DNA from: Runella sp.
Lineage (GTDB): Bacteria; Bacteroidota; Bacteroidia; Cytophagales; Spirosomataceae
Assembly: GCA_023254175.1 (NCBI GenBank)
Contig: JALQYJ010000066.1
Span: 1 to 45,522 of the forward strand
Direction of reading: 5' to 3'
DNA length: 45,522 bases
Shown here: positions 44,932-45,522 of the stretch, one piece after another
How positions within the stretch are numbered: position 1 is the first letter of the stretch
How the letters are laid out: the number at the start of each line of letters is the position of its first letter
Notes under the pieces: model-generated
Database searches by the model: none
What the model saw: the letters and a program-made list of their open reading frames with translations, nothing else
What the model was told of the DNA's origin: nothing
Made by a program: the position numbers and the translations under genes

Positions 44932-45522
44932 ATGAAAAATACCCTCATTCAACGCGTTAGTAGCCTTACTCTTGTTGTGGCCTTAATTAGTTGCCTCACA
45001 GGCTGGTCGCAAGGGAAAAGTATCAGTGTCAATAAAGTCATTGGGAAAGTAGATAACTATTATATTCTACGTTCCGATTTAGAAAACCTGATTCTTCAAT
45101 ATCAGCAGCAAAATCAACCTGCTCCCAACCAATGCCAAGCATTGGAAAGCCTCATTATTCGTAAAATGCTTCTTGCAAAAGCAGAAATCGACTCAGTAGA
45201 GGTGGAAGACAAACAAATTGACAATCAAATTTCGGGTCGTATGGACTACATGGCTAAACGATTTGGATCCGAAAAAAACATTGTAGAAGCATACGGTAAA
45301 AGTATCGAAACCCTAAAAGCCGAATTGCGTAGTGAAATTAATTTGATAAAAAAAATTGCAAATTTTTCAAGAATAATTGAAATGTCTGCAGTAAATTTTG
45401 AACCACATCGAATAGCGTTTTATTTACAAGAACTAAGTTCCGAATTTCATGGTCTTTGGAATAAAGGTTTAGAAAATAAAAATCTTAAATTTATTTTAAA
45501 AGATAATATAGAATTAACTGAG
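44932..45522 (+). CDS. SurA-like foldase N-terminus joined to foreign ArgS C-terminus (chimeric end)
   Basis: From the ATG at 44932 the first ~133 residues are a secreted SurA-type foldase: signal peptide ending SWSQ-like (LTGWSQ), then VNKVIGKVDNYYILRSDLE and the helical SurA N-domain with SLIIRKML. At about 45,330-45,345, after SIETLKAELRSEI, the frame continues without a stop, but composition drops sharply in GC. The residues become IKKIANFSRIIEMSA, then FEPHRIAFYLQELSSEFHGLW. That is the DALR anticodon-binding end of arginyl-tRNA synthetase in the style of Alphaproteobacteria. No parvulin domain follows. This is read as an assembly join between two genomes, not a natural gene. The frame stays open to the window end. 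Confidence 0.85.
   Translation, partial: MKNTLIQRVSSLTLVVALISCLTGWSQGKSISVNKVIGKVDNYYILRSDLENLILQYQQQNQPAPNQCQALESLIIRKMLLAKAEIDSVEVEDKQIDNQISGRMDYMAKRFGSEKNIVEAYGKSIETLKAELRSEINLIKKIANFSRIIEMSAVNFEPHRIAFYLQELSSEFHGLWNKGLENKNLKFILKDNIELTE

Noticed and set aside
44932-45522. Genuine fusion of a foldase with an aminoacyl-tRNA synthetase domain
   Set aside because: A secreted foldase has no use for a cytoplasmic anticodon-binding domain, and base composition changes sharply at the join.

Overview
The window reads as a chromosomal segment of a Bacteroidota bacterium, most likely Cytophagales (Runella, Emticicia or Arcicella-like). This is inferred from gene families: a TonB-dependent receptor with a carboxypeptidase-regulatory-like N-domain, a 7TM-DISM histidine kinase with a LytTR regulator, a Smr protein of the DUF2027 type, a mitochondrial-type aconitase and Sde182/DUF1593 proteins. 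Shine-Dalgarno sites are largely absent, and several -7 boxes match the Bacteroidota TAnnTTTG type. No rRNA, tRNA, CRISPR array or intact insertion sequence was seen.

Layout. 1-4.9 kb (minus): an operon of SSS symporter, secreted alpha/beta hydrolase and a TonB-dependent receptor cut by the window start. 5.2-7.8 kb: divergent LytTR regulator and 7TM-DISM kinase. 8-12.3 kb (minus): nucleoside transporter, M48 protease and DPP-IV-like S9 peptidase. 12.5-17.6 kb: aconitase, a decayed glycine-rich gene, a secreted M14 carboxypeptidase and a small TMEM220-like membrane protein. 17.6-24.5 kb: Smr/DUF2027 and RecQ, sucC, a DUF1361 membrane protein, a BadF/GlcNAc-kinase-like protein and lipB. 24.5-25 kb: an IS3 orfA remnant. 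25-30.8 kb (minus): a secreted-enzyme operon with three DUF1593/Sde182-like proteins and a family-1-type esterase. 31.2-38.2 kb (plus): a three-gene putative peptide-ligation system (transglutaminase-DUF2126; circularly permuted ATP-grasp-Alpha-E fusion; transglutaminase). 38.2-45.3 kb: penicillin-binding protein 1A, a MocA-like nucleotidyltransferase, truA, and two parvulin-type periplasmic foldases.

The most unusual loci are the amidoligase/transglutaminase cluster (34-38 kb), which may make or modify a peptide that has not been characterised, and the DUF1593-esterase operon, which has no SusCD pair or glycoside hydrolase beside it. The last ~185 bases do not belong with the rest. At about 45,335 the foldase reading frame runs in frame into the C-terminal domain of an alphaproteobacterial, AT-rich arginyl-tRNA synthetase. 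The simplest explanation is an assembly chimera, so the end of the window should not be read as a natural gene fusion.

Regulatory structure visible by eye: a near-ideal promoter that would make truA mRNA leaderless, a near-ideal promoter for the PBP1A gene, a related set of ACCTTCC/GGAAGGT hairpins at gene ends, a large stem-loop inside the amidoligase operon, and palindromes in two upstream regions. Three small gene fossils (Uma2-like, glycine-zipper-like, IS3 orfA) lie in intergenic gaps.
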